A stretch of DNA of 64,000 bases, from NCBI GenBank assembly GCA_031308135.1, contig JAHLJT010000631.1, positions 150,285,425-150,349,424 on the forward strand, in the 5' to 3' direction. This document shows positions 44,540-55,310 of this stretch, piece by piece (positions within the stretch are counted from its first letter, which is position 1; each line of letters starts with the position of its first letter). Below the pieces are notes generated by a model. The model saw nothing but the letters and a program-made list of their open reading frames with translations. It did no database searches and had not been told where the DNA came from. The translations under genes were made by a program, and so were the position numbers. Source of the stretch: Acheta domesticus. Taxonomy: Eukaryota > Arthropoda > Insecta > Orthoptera > Gryllidae.

Positions 44540-45095
44540 ATTAAATATGGGCAATATTAAAAAACATTACAAAGAAGATTTTCTCAAAAACAGCTTAAAC
44601 TTTTTTCAATATTTTGCTAGGATAGCGGCAATGTACTGTATTAAATGACATAAACGTCATCATGCTCTGATATTTTTTTTAACTATCCAAATGCAATTTT
44701 AAATACTTCTCACGTCGTTAGTATTTACACTTCAGGTGATTTGCATATTTTATTATATTTGCGAGAAGTGATTCAAATGATTTCGATTGAAGTTTCTTGA
44801 AACCTCATTTGTTCAATAGTAGAGAACAAAATTGCGCATTTTCAGAAACATTCAAACGAACATTTCTGAAAAACCGCTCCAAATTTTGCAAGTAAAAAAT
44901 GCTTTTACTTTTCTATAATATTCTTTAAGACTTATTTCATTATTAGGCAGACGATAATATCAGAAAAATTTGTAATTCGACCTTTAGGCGGCAAAAGATG
45001 GCAGCTGGGAAGAGAATGACGCTAAACCGCAAAGTTACCTCAGGCTAAAGAGATAACGAACTAATGAGAGAAGGCAGTCGTATACTTAGCACCAC
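44540..45095 (+). repeat. Family A, partial diverged copy between A2 and A3
   Basis: It matches the right two thirds of the unit (TTTTCTCAAAAACAGC, CTCACGTCGTTAGTATTTAC) and ends in TAGCACCAC, directly abutting the TTTACTTTCCC start of the next copy at about 45096. This shows head-to-tail arrangement. Confidence 0.65.
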
Positions 45096-45472
45096 TTTAC
45101 TTTCCCGCATACGTAAGTAAATACGGAGTAATATACGTAGTATAGGGAAAGCTATCTAATTTTAGCAGAAAAAATTCATTGTCGGGCCCTGATAACGAAA
45201 AGTGGATAAAACCAGTCGCTGCATTAAGAAAAAATATCCCCTAACCTGGTAAAGCCAGAATCTCTTTTGTGAGTCCTTATACCGAAAACCCAATTGAAAG
45301 CAAAACGTCCGTCCGTCCGTCTCTGCGTCCGTCAGTGAACCTTACTAGGGCCTAAACCATAAGTAGGATTCTTTTGAAATGGAAGAAACTTCTTTTGATC
45401 TGGGTCGACTCGAAGCCTTGAGATTTTGAAAAAGAGTCCACAAAATTTAGGAGTACTTTACTTCAAGCCTTC

Positions 45473-46871
45473 GGGTCAATCCATTTTAAGTGGTCCAGAA
45501 TTTAATAAATTGGTCGCTCGACCATCTCGAAAAAATTTCATATTTTGTACATACATTTCCTCATGTTTTGGCTGTTCAAAACCATCTTTAACGTTTTTTT
45601 ATTGTACCTGGTTTACAAATGGCGGCCATTTTTGTTTCGCGCCGTGCGTCATTTTTCGCGTTCGCAGACATTTACTCTTTCCTAAATTGCTCAGCTCTCA
45701 ATTGTTTTAGCATTCTAGAATAAAAAGAATTCAATTCAGCATACTTTGTCCTGCAAATCGAAATATTATTTACCTATTTTCTATGTTTTTATTTGGGAAA
45801 TATTTGCAACCAAATCTACGGAACGCGAATGAACGAAATTCGATTTTCAGAAAGTAATTTTTTAAAGAATTAATAGAATCTAAGCCTTAATTTTTTCTGT
45901 GATTTTACACACAACAACTATACAGTTACTTTTTGTAAAATATCATTGGTATATAACGTACCCCTTGAAAATTACATCCTCTTGAAAATTGGAATTTTGG
46001 ATTTTTTCCCAATTTTGAACTCTAATATCTCTGTTGGGGGACCAGATAAAAAGCGGACTCGTGCTAGACCGCTATCATACCAAACTTCAGTAAAAATTAC
46101 AACTTTTAGATTTAACTCCAAGTATTTTTTTAAAAATTGAAAACTTACGAAAAAAAAGTAATCATTTCCCCATTGAGTATACTTTGTGCCAAGTAGTAAA
46201 CACATTATTTTGAAGCTATTTTATACTAAAATCTACAATGACATAAAATAATTAATTATACTTAATAATTAATATATATAAAAGTGGCCTAATATATAAT
46301 TTGCAATATTACGTATACTTTACTCTAAAACAAACTTACAATTTGACATCTACGTCCGTAATTGAAAATATGGTTATCTTGATTTTGAAATCTGAACCGC
46401 TTAAAACAAAAATTCAGAAATAGTAAGTTGAATGGCAAATTTAAACGCAAAAACATAAACAAAAGGCTGAATTTATTTATTTGTTGTATTTTATAAATAA
46501 TTTTTGTAATTTTGTATTTTGTAAATAAAATCCGTAGATTTGTTTGCAAATATTTCCCAAATAAAAACATAGAAAATAGGTAAGTAATATTTCGAAGTGC
46601 AGGCCAAAGTATGCTGAATTGAATTTTTTTTATTCTAGAATGCTAGAACAATCGAGAGCTGAGCAATTTAGGAAAGAGTAAACGTCTGCGAACGCGAAAA
46701 ATGGCGCACGGCCCGAAACAAAAATGGCCGCCATTTGTAAACCAGGTACAATAAAAAAACGTTAAAGATGGTTTTGAACAGCCAAAACATAAGGAAATTT
46801 ATGTACAAAATATGAAATTTTTTCGAGATGGATGGGCGACCAGTGCTGGACCACTTAAAATGGATTGACCC
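45473..46871. mobile_element. Long-TIR DNA element, 1399 bp, inside family A
   Basis: The ends are GGGTCAATCCATTTTAAGTG and its complement. The inverted arms are about 350 bp (45473..45822 and 46532..46871), well conserved with a few indels. They are flanked by CTTC on both sides (45469..45472 and 46872..46875), a plausible 4-bp target duplication, and the host repeat continues across the insertion. The roughly 700-bp centre is AT-rich, with frames under about 80 codons and no transposase motif, so the element is non-autonomous. The superfamily is unassigned. Confidence 0.82.
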
Positions 46872-47811
46872 CTTCCGGACATTTTCAAAATTTTCTCAAA
46901 AATGGCACCAAATTTTGCTTTAAATTTCTTCAAAGAATAGCGAAAAATACATTTATAAAGGTGGCATATGTTCTAATTTAACGGTTAGCTCTAGATTTTC
47001 AAACATTGCAAAAATTTGAATATTTTCGGCCTCTTCAAACAACTACAAAATTACAGATAGAGATTTTTTCTTCATATAAAATTTGTTCTCCACAGTGAGT
47101 TCAGTAAGGTCATGTACATTTTTTTGAAAATTTCAGTAGTTTTCGTGCAACATTGCGTGTTTGCAATTTCAAAAAATAAAAAAACAAGATTTTTGATGAA
47201 AGGGCTCCAATTGTTTTCTTTAAACTTTTGATAAGGTACTCTAATGTACTCTATGAGATGACACAAGCGCCACACTGCTCTATTATTTTGTTTTTTCAAA
47301 AGTTTACAAAAAATTACAAAAATGTAATGTTTTTACTTGTCTATCAGGTCGTTAATATTTACATTAGCGGCATTTTATTCCCATATGATTATATTTATGA
47401 GCCCATGTGCTCTAAATAATGTCTAAAGTTTGTCGAAAACTCAACCGTTTTCTGTGAAAAGTAGCTTATAATTCCTCATTTTCAGAAACGCTCAAACGTT
47501 CTCAAAAATGGCTGCATACTTTTTCTTTAACCTTTTCGAACGGATAGTGCTAATTGCACTCTTTAATAGGACGTAAAGTGCAATTTAGTGTATTTTATTG
47601 TTTTTACTACAATTATACAAATGTAATTTATTTGAAAGATCTCTCACACCGTTAATATAAACATTTCCAGCAATTTGTAAACAGTATTGTATTTGTGAGT
47701 AAATGTTCGTTAAATAAGTTCCAATGGGGTTTTTCGAAAACTCAAAAATTGTCTGTGAAAAAGAGCTTCATATTTCGCATTTACAGTAGGGCTTAAACGT
47801 CATTTTCTTAA

Positions 47812-49500
47812 CACTAGAACGGCTGCAGGGGTCAAAATGACTCCTACATCAGTTGTTTCTTGAATACTAAAATCGGTTTTTAAGTGTTTTCTTTCAAACA
47901 TTGTGACTTTTTCTCATTTTTTATTCTCTTTATGATGATATATTTGGAATGTGTAAAATATTATTTTATTGTTTTATCATGTCATAACCCTAGAACAGCG
48001 GGAGGGGTCATTTTGACTCCCATTTTATTTCATTTGTAAATCTACCATATTCTGAACTAGATCGGCGTTGGTTCGGTCTAATCGTTTCATTATCATGGAG
48101 ATACTACTGTATCGCAATGTTTGAAGATATTCCTTTCTTCCAGGAATGATGCTATATTTATTGTCGTACAGTTTACACTAAATATTGAAGCGATAATTGT
48201 CCCCTCGCTTCATATGACGATTGGATTCTTCTCTGGAAGTAAAGAATGAATCGAGCACAAGTTTCAGCGTGTATCGATCTGTGATAAGCATATTTCCGTT
48301 TTATATTCTCATTTTAGTTTCCTTGTCAGAATGTTGTAGCTTCTGCGGCCATAATATCAAGTTCAATTGGTCTCTCTGTGGACGAGTTGTCTAGTATTCT
48401 AGAAAATTCGGACATGGAGTTAGGAAGTGATATAACAGATTCAGATGAAGATTTTGTGCCAAGGAATAGTGAGAATGAAGCTAATAGTTCGAGTGATAAA
48501 CTGTCAGCGGAAGAATATGCAATTTTTAATGTAGCTCAACCTTCTCTTCGATCATCTCAACAGGAGCAGCCAAATACCCTAACACTGAAAATGGTTACCA
48601 AAGATGGAACCGAGTGGGAGGCCATCAGCGCCAACTCCTCATCAGATGGAAGAAAAGGAGCTGTGAATGTCTGGAAAGAATGAGGTGGTCCCACTTCGTG
48701 GGCGTAACCGAGCAAATGGATCTGTTATAAGTTCCTTGCATATGCTATTTGATGAATCAATGCTTCGCCTCATGAAGAGACACACCGAATCAGAAGCACG
48801 AAAAGTACTGAAAAAACCTACTGGAGCGTGTCTCTCGAAGAGTTGGAGGCAATGATCGGCATCATGTACGCACGAGGGAAGTGTGCAAAGGGTATCTCAG
48901 TTGATGATCTTTGGTCTCGTTTATGGGGACCAAAATTCATAAAGGACACAATGCCACGAGACAGATTTCGTGAGCTTCTCAGATTTCTCCGTTTTGACGA
49001 CAAATCATCCCGAACTGAACGCCTTCGTGAGGATAAGTTTGCTCTAGTGTGAGAAATGTGGGAGAGGTTTTTGGACAACTGCATTCGTTGCTATCGCCCA
49101 GATGAAAATGTAACAATCAATGAGCAATTACGTCCGAGAAAAACTAGGTGCAGATATACCCAGTTTATGCCAAACAAACCCGACAAATATGGACTCAAAT
49201 TTTGGGTCGCAGCTGATGTATCCACGAAGTACATCTGCAATGCTTTTTTCCTATCTTGGCAAAGAGGATGCTCGACCAAATAAAACAACCATTGGATGAA
49301 TTTGTTGTTCTGCGTCTTATGTAGCCATTTCCAAACCAAGGAAGAAACGTGACACCGTTATCCGAATGACCATACAATTACCACTACGACCACGGAAGTG
49401 TCGTAAGGCCGAATTCGGCCAGAGGAATAAAAGAGTACAAGCCAAATTCGTGTAAAAAAGATGATTGAGGACATGGTATACAAATTTCTAACATAGATAA
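47812..49500 (+). mobile_element. piggyBac-type element relic, 3' end missing
   Basis: The left end is TTAA (47808..47811) followed by CACTAGAACGGCTGCAGGGG and GTCAAAATGACTCC. This is a piggyBac-like terminus placed at its usual TTAA target. A related motif in the same orientation, CCCTAGAACAGCGGGAGGGG, recurs at 47988..48021. A broken transposase follows. No right terminus or second TTAA boundary was found; the coding region dissolves after about 49450. Confidence 0.8.
48366..49460 (+). pseudogene. piggyBac transposase, truncated and inactivated
   Basis: Recognisable parts in order are an acidic N-terminus (DMELGSDITDSDEDFVPRN), a LEELEAMIGIMYARGKCAK segment, DDLWSRLWGP, MPRDRFRELLRFLRFDD, and the start of the catalytic core (VTINEQLRPRKTRCRYTQF, NKPDKYGLKFWVAAD). 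These match the order of the piggyBac DDD transposase family. The first catalytic Asp, normally in a T-I/V-D-E-Q-L motif, is Asn here (codon 49119..49121). A frameshift near 48680 and a compensating one near 48830, a TGA at 49050, and further breaks after about 49255 destroy the frame. The second and third acidic-residue regions and the Cys-rich tail are degraded or absent. Confidence 0.85.
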
Positions 49501-49969
49501 ATTTTTGCTTTCGTATTAAAATTAAATTTCAACTAGTGACGCTACCAAAGCACATTTCATTGTTTCTAAATGCCCCGTAATATTATACTTCCACATAAAA
49601 CAGCAAAAGTGTTTTCAACACTCAATTTCTTTCCGTTCCCAGATCCAAAATCAGATTCATAAAGTTAACGTGCCTTCACTTACACCACTACGCCCCTCAG
49701 GCATCGTAATGGTCGAACGGAGCCATAAAATGAATCAAACAGAGCCATAATAAGGTGAAGACTTGAAAGGAGAACAATGGATATGATGGTACTTCGTTTT
49801 ACAAATCCAGGAGATGTTACAAATTGTTAAAAGTTGAAAATTCGAAAATGACATACAGACACTTCCAGATTATTTATCGAAAATATCAATATGTGATTTG
49901 AATAGTTTCAATTGATTTTCGATAAAGTTCTTAATTGTTTCCTGCGACAACAGAGAATTGTAACAAATA

Positions 49970-50075
49970 ATACTCCCCGACCAGGAATCAAACCAGCGGA
50001 GCTTCCCTTGGAAGACCTGAGTCCGTGCTCGCTACTTAGTGACTGTGACCACCTTGGCTACGCATGGCATTGACA
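49970..50075 (-). repeat. tRNA-derived SINE head
   Basis: On the minus strand, A-box-like TAGCCAAGGTGG (50049..50060) and B box GGTTTGATTCC (49984..49994) are correctly ordered and spaced with longer-than-tRNA text between. The sequence ends in CTGGTCGGGGAGTA. This is not a foldable tRNA. Confidence 0.55.
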
Positions 50076-50279
50076 CTTATATATTAGTAATTAGTGTATG
50101 GTGATTTCATTTCCAGCATTAGGAAGCCGAAAAAAACCAATGTGAAAAAAATGTCCTTTGAGTGCCCAAAGAAGGTATCTGGGAAGAAGACATAGAACAG
50201 AAAACTAGTTCAAACTATAGAGATTAGCAAAGTTCTGGGAGAAAGTCTGTGCCATTGTAGAGCACCAATAGTTTATTTA

Positions 50280-50870
50280 TTTGCCGTCTCTTATTACACG
50301 TGTGTAAAAAATTGAAAGAAAAGTATTTGAGCGGTTTCTGAGAACATTTTTTTCGAAAATTTCAAGCACAAATTACGCCAAAACCATTCGCTTTTTTCAG
50401 AAAATTTTACATATCATTTTTTAAAGACCTAATTTTGTACAACATACTTTGTCTGAGGCAAATAAGGTCTGAGTATAGTCTGAGGTAAATCTTTATCTAC
50501 AATTTTGTAGTTTTAAAAATATTTTTTTGATATTTTCCAAAAATTAAGAATCACTCGGAAATAGGATTATCATCATAATTTTCCCGTCCCTTATTACATA
50601 AGTGAAGGAAATTTAAAGAAAATATTTCGAGCGGTTTATGAGAAACAAAATTTTGGTAAATTTCGAGAACAATTTACGCAAAAACTACTCGGTTTTTGAA
50701 AATTGTAAGACCTTATTTAAACTTCTAATTTAGTACATCCGACTTTATCTGAGACAAAAATCTGTATCTTCAATTTTATAGTTTGAACTGTTTTTGCAAT
50801 TTTCGAAAAATTGGGGCTATTAAGAAAAATTATACCTGTATCATTCTCTTAAACTTCCTTTGCACTATTA
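50280..50870 (+). repeat. Tandem repeat, two units of about 295 bp
   Basis: Units begin near 50282 and 50577. Each runs CTTATTACA..., AAAGAAAA-TATTT-GAGCGGTTT, TTACGC-AAAAC, ACTTT-TCTGAG and ends in a TTTTCGAAAAATT-type phrase. It is AT-rich and noncoding. Confidence 0.65.
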
Positions 50871-50879
50871 AGCAACAAA

Positions 50880-51315
50880 ATTTACTGAAAATATGTGGAT
50901 CCATTTTGTTTTGAAAACTTTGAAAATGCCCAACGGCTTCATATAAAGTATCTCCCAAAGTTAAAATATCGGTTTCAAATTCCCGGATCCTCGACATCAG
51001 CCAAATCGATTTGGGAATATGAATTTTGAAGAAAATCGGCTGAATGGTTTAGGCGCTAGCGTTGACTACAGACGAACAGGCAGACAGACGTTTTGCCGTC
51101 AATCGTTTTTTCAATCAAGAAACACAAAACGTGGGTTTTGGCTACAGCACAAATTAGAGGATTTTTTTTCTAAATTTGACAACAGAATTTATACACTATT
51201 TCATTGCCAGATCCCAGCTATTAGTGTTTTCCTGGCCAAAATTCGCCGTTTTCCGGCGCACGATTACAAAGCTTTCTCTTCTTACGAAGCATTCTTAAGG
51301 CGAGAAAGTAAAAAA
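50880..51315 (-). repeat. Family A, 5' part on the minus strand
   Basis: Reading leftward from 51315: a TTTTTTACTTTCTCGCC start, the CTGTCTG block around 51080 and the GGGAGATACTTTATATGAAGCC phrase. It stops at the GGGCATTTTCAAAG phrase near 50920, the same internal point at which other family A arms break. Confidence 0.65.
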
Positions 51316-51769
51316 GGATGAGAAGAAAATTACTAAAAGAAATACACAATTCCCCTGATGATCTTGTAAAAAATGACAGTCTAGCGTAAAAAAGACTTAT
51401 TTACAAATGTATATTATGGAAAGAACAATGTTTGGCATAATTTTCATTAGATTAGTTTTTGTTTGCTGATCGAAGAAAATGTAATATCAAGATATATCCA
51501 AAGGAAGGTCGCAACTTAAAGCCTGAATTTGACTTAAATCCGCCGCGTCGGTCATTTTCATACGTCGACCAATTAAGAACCGTAAATTTCTTCTGGTTCC
51601 GAATTAATTCGGAAATAATTTTATATAATTGGGCATAAAAAGCAAATAAAAGATTATATAAAGTAGGAATATTCAGTGTACATTAGTTGTGACCTAATTC
51701 ATCCAAAAGTAGCATAAATTTCACTTAAACCAGCAAAAGGTTTTTTTTTGTTACATGGTGTATTGCTTG
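51316..51769. other. AT-rich noncoding stretch
   Basis: No gene or repeat family was recognised here. Confidence 0.45.
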
Positions 51770-52440
51770 CACGAAAGTAGGTTTGCAAATAAATTTTACC
51801 AAAACGAAAGTAATGACCAACGACCAACCAATCGCATTAACAATTCATGAATCAAGTATAGAATACGTTCACCAAATGTATATTTAGGTCAACCAATCGC
51901 ATTCTCCTACGGTTCAGACAAAGAAATTAGAAGAAGAATTATGCTATCATGGAAATAATTCTGGAACATACCTTTTTTTGTAACTTTGGACCAAAAATTA
52001 GTCTAAAATCAAAAACCTAATAATGGATTCGTGCGTTTTGCTAGTATTGCTATAAGGATCTCAAACGTGGTCCTTCACAATACCACAAAAAACATTGCTG
52101 CAACGCTGTCAACGTAAAATGGAAATGATTTCGCATGTTTCTCTGAAAGATAGTATACTCAGTATAAATATAAGAACAAATTCTAACATAAAAGACGCAG
52201 TTTTTTAAGCTGATCGACAAAAATGGAGATGGGGAGGTCATGTTATGAGGCAGAAGCAATCAAAATTGGCGTACTCTACAACCATTTGGGACTCGGTGTT
52301 GAAAAAGAGCAATCCAGGAAGGCCGAGGACCAGATGGACCGACAGTCTAAGAAAAGCAGTAGGTCTACTTTAGTCTACAATGGCACAAGGCAGAAGTGAT
52401 TGGAATCAGATGGAACGGGACGTGTGTTATTCCTTATTAA
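51770..52440 (+). pseudogene. LINE reverse-transcriptase C-terminal relic
   Basis: Broken plus-strand translation gives, in order: VGLQINFTKTKVMTND, SSIEYVHQMYI, GQPIAFSYGSDKEIRRRIML, SCVLLVLL-GSQTWS, CQRKMEMISHVSLKDSI, WRWGGHVMRQ, NPGRPRTRWTDSLRKAVG and MAQGRSDWNQME. This is the conserved C-terminal series downstream of the RT YADD motif in RTE/Jockey-like insect elements. Several frameshifts and stops are present, and the N-terminal endonuclease and RT core are absent. It is a different lineage from the 33-36 kb element and lies in the opposite direction. Confidence 0.8.
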
Positions 52441-52759
52441 TTACATGTACATAAAATTAGTGAAGTGTTTCCTTGTATATGATCATATGTATTTAGTACT
52501 ATCTCCGAAGGGTTTTAGTGGTTGTATGTTGTATCGTTGTATGTTATCTGTTGGATCGTGTCAAGATTTTAAAAACAATTTGTTGATTTAAACCTGGATA
52601 ACCAACAAAGTTTTTCACCCCGCGTGGTGCGGGAGGACATTGCCCTTAATGAAATCTGTATAGGTTATAAAAAATAAATATACGTACGTATACGAGAAAG
52701 TAAAAGTATCATCATTATATTCCTTTACGAATTAGGTATATTGCCTGTTCCAGCCTCTT

Positions 52760-54610
52760 TCCATCTTATTTTTGGCCTTCCAATGTTTCTCTTTCCTCAC
52801 AGCTTATAATTCAGGACTTGCACTGGAAGTCTCTCTTGCGGCAAATTTCCAATATGAGTCACCCATTTGCTGTCTGTTCTTCTTAATTTTGTCATGTACT
52901 GTTTCTTTCCCTCCGAGTTCCTCTCATATTTTTTCACTTTTTATTTGCTCTCTTAATGTGCAGCCCCTTACAGGTCTCAGAAATCTCATTTCTGCTGATT
53001 CTATCTTCTTTTTTTAACCCAAGTTTCACATCCATACTGGGATAAACTGGGAGGGCAATAATATCATAAAATTTTAAAGGGTTTCTTTTTTAAGATTTCT
53101 TTTTAAATGTTCTATTTATAGATCCACATACTGCTTGAAATTTATGTATCTTTCTGGTGTTATCTCTATCTCTTCCTTATGTACTTTCGCACCCTAGGTA
53201 GTTAAGACGCGTCACTTGTTCTAAAACATTATTTTGAAGCACAATCTTTGTCCTTATCGATTCTTTTCCTTTAAAATCCATTACTTTGGTTTTATTAACT
53301 GATACTGTCAGATTGTATTCCTTTAAAATTTGCTCCAGTTGCTAAATAGTTCTTTGCAAATTATCTTCGCTTTCCTGCAGGGATATGCTGGTCGTCAGCA
53401 TATAAAAGAATATTTAAAAATGTATTTTTGCCCAGGTGAATTCCTGAAGGTGCCATGTTTTTCCACCTTTTAATTATATATCCCAGATACATGTTAAAGA
53501 GCGTTGGCGAAAGACTGTCACCCTGCCTTATTCCTTTATTTATATTTCTCTTTCCAGAAACATATCCATTGTATTTTACTGCAATAGTAGTATTATTATC
53601 ATACATACTTTTCACCATTTGTATTAGATGACTTGGATACACTTCTTCTTTCATAATGCTCCATTATTTACATATGTTGTCACTATGAAATGCCTTTTCA
53701 ATATCCACGAAGGCTAAATGTGTTTCGCTATGTACCACAATTCGTTTCTAAATTATGTTTTATTGTAAATATCTATTATTGAACGACCTTTTCTACATCC
53801 CTGTTGTTCCTGGAAAAGGGTGCAATAGGAGCTATTCTATTATTCACAATTTTTGCCTATACTTTGTAACATGAGTTAAGTAGACAAATGCCCTTGTAGT
53901 CGTGACATTTACTCCGATCTCCTTTTTAAAATATGGAATAATTAACGAATCTAAAAATTCATCTGGTATTGTACATCTTTGCCATCATTCATTCATGAGG
54001 TGGAGCAGTTGAAATTTCAGTAACATACCTCCATTTTTTATTAATTCTACATTAACCCCATCAGGACAGTAGGCTTTCCTATTTTTTGGGGACTTTAATG
54101 CGTTATCAAGCTCTTGCATATCTAACATATCTACATTTCTTTTTGTTCCTTTTTCTTCAACCGGTGCATACGTTTCTTCAATCTCACTTCATAATTTTAC
54201 AATGTAGTCCAACCAATCTTTCCCAGAAATTATATGCAATCAGTTTCTTGAAAATCTGTATCAGTTTCTTGTAAATTAATTGTTTTTAACGCTTTATGGG
54301 CTATACTTTGTCTTCCGAATACATTGTGTTCTAACATATTCATATAACTATCCCAAGATTCTTGATGGGCTTGTCTCAATGATTTAGCTTTATTTCTTTT
54401 TTGGTTGTAGATTTGTTTAGTATGCTCATTTTTGGTTTGTAGATAATTTAGGTATGATGTAACTGCTTTATTCTATGGTCTTCCAGTAGATACACTTTAT
54501 ACCCTACATATTCTTGTTTATTTTTTAAAGACGTTCATTTCTTCCATCTTGCTCTTATATTTATTTTGTTTCCACTAGATAGTGATCTGAGTAAATGTCA
54601 TATCCTCTAA
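52760..54610 (-). pseudogene. LINE endonuclease/RT relic on the minus strand
   Basis: From right to left: an endonuclease C-terminal motif (GYDIYSDHYLV, about 54570-54605), a linker (QRKNKAKSLRQAHQESWDSY region, about 54350-54430) and RT with KEEVYPSHLIQMVKSMYDNN. These are followed by IRQGDSLSPTLFNMYL and ILLYADDQ (catalytic YADD, about 53390). A C-terminal SAEMRFLRPVRGCTLREQIK and WKFAAR series sits near 52800-53010. The YADD box survives, but many stops and frameshifts break the frame and there is no intact N-terminal endonuclease. It faces the plus-strand relic at 51770, tail to tail. Confidence 0.82.
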
Positions 54611-55310
54611 AGCACCTACTTAAGTAAAAGTATCTTAGGCGACAGTAGATAGCAGCTGAGATGAGGATGGAGAAAAAGGGAAAAGTTAACACAGACGCAT
54701 GAGACTTGAAAATATCTCGTAAGAGAAATTCTGTGCTTTTCTATATCATCACTAGATGACTTATTTCAAAGGTGTTATTACTTAATTCTCTTCGTTATGC
54801 GAAGAGCGCTTAGTGACCCTCAGAGGTTATTGTAATGCTAACATAGATGGAGGGAACTCTTGTACCTGGGAACAAAATATATTTTCGAGGAGTCTGTGAG
54901 AAAAATTTCGAATGGGTATTTTCCCTATACTGTTAATTTCCAGTTGGGTTTATTCGAGTGAACGATTTTGTAGTGAGAGCTGTTTCGGTGATTTTATGAC
55001 AGTTAAGTAGATTTCACGTCGGAAAACAAAACAAATTCCCCTTTTTTCTTTCATCAATTTTGTAATAACTACTATTACTTCACGAAACTTGAAATAGAAC
55101 TACACTTACTAGCATAGAATGTTGTTAATTCAAGATGTATGCTTCTTTCCTAGGGATAATCTACAATAAACGTAGCCATATTAATTCATGGTTGCAAATT
55201 GTTGTAGGGACAATGGCTATAAATGTATGTAGGAGAGTCCCTAGGTATACAAGTGTAGTATTAAATTACACTCAATTGGTTTCAGGATGTAATCTGGCCA
55301 TGCCACGAAG
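54611..55310. other. AT-rich noncoding stretch
   Basis: The left part (about 54630-54760, text resembling GGCAGTAGATAGCAGCTG...CACTAG) looks like a diverged family A 3' end. Nothing else was recognised. Confidence 0.4.

Larger units (their letters stand above)
45096..50272 (+). repeat. Family A, copy A3, split by two insertions
   Basis: It starts TTTACTTTCCCGCATACG and follows the family through the CCGT block. It is interrupted at 45473 by the long-TIR element and resumes at 46872 (CTTCCGGACATTTTC). It is interrupted again at about 47808 by the piggyBac relic and resumes in its final part by about 50110, ending GCCATTGTAGAGCACCAATAGT at 50272. The resulting span is more than three times the unit length. 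Confidence 0.75.

Noticed and set aside
49970..50075. A tRNA gene on the minus strand
   Set aside because: A and B boxes are present but the intervening length and pairing do not give a cloverleaf; better as a SINE head.
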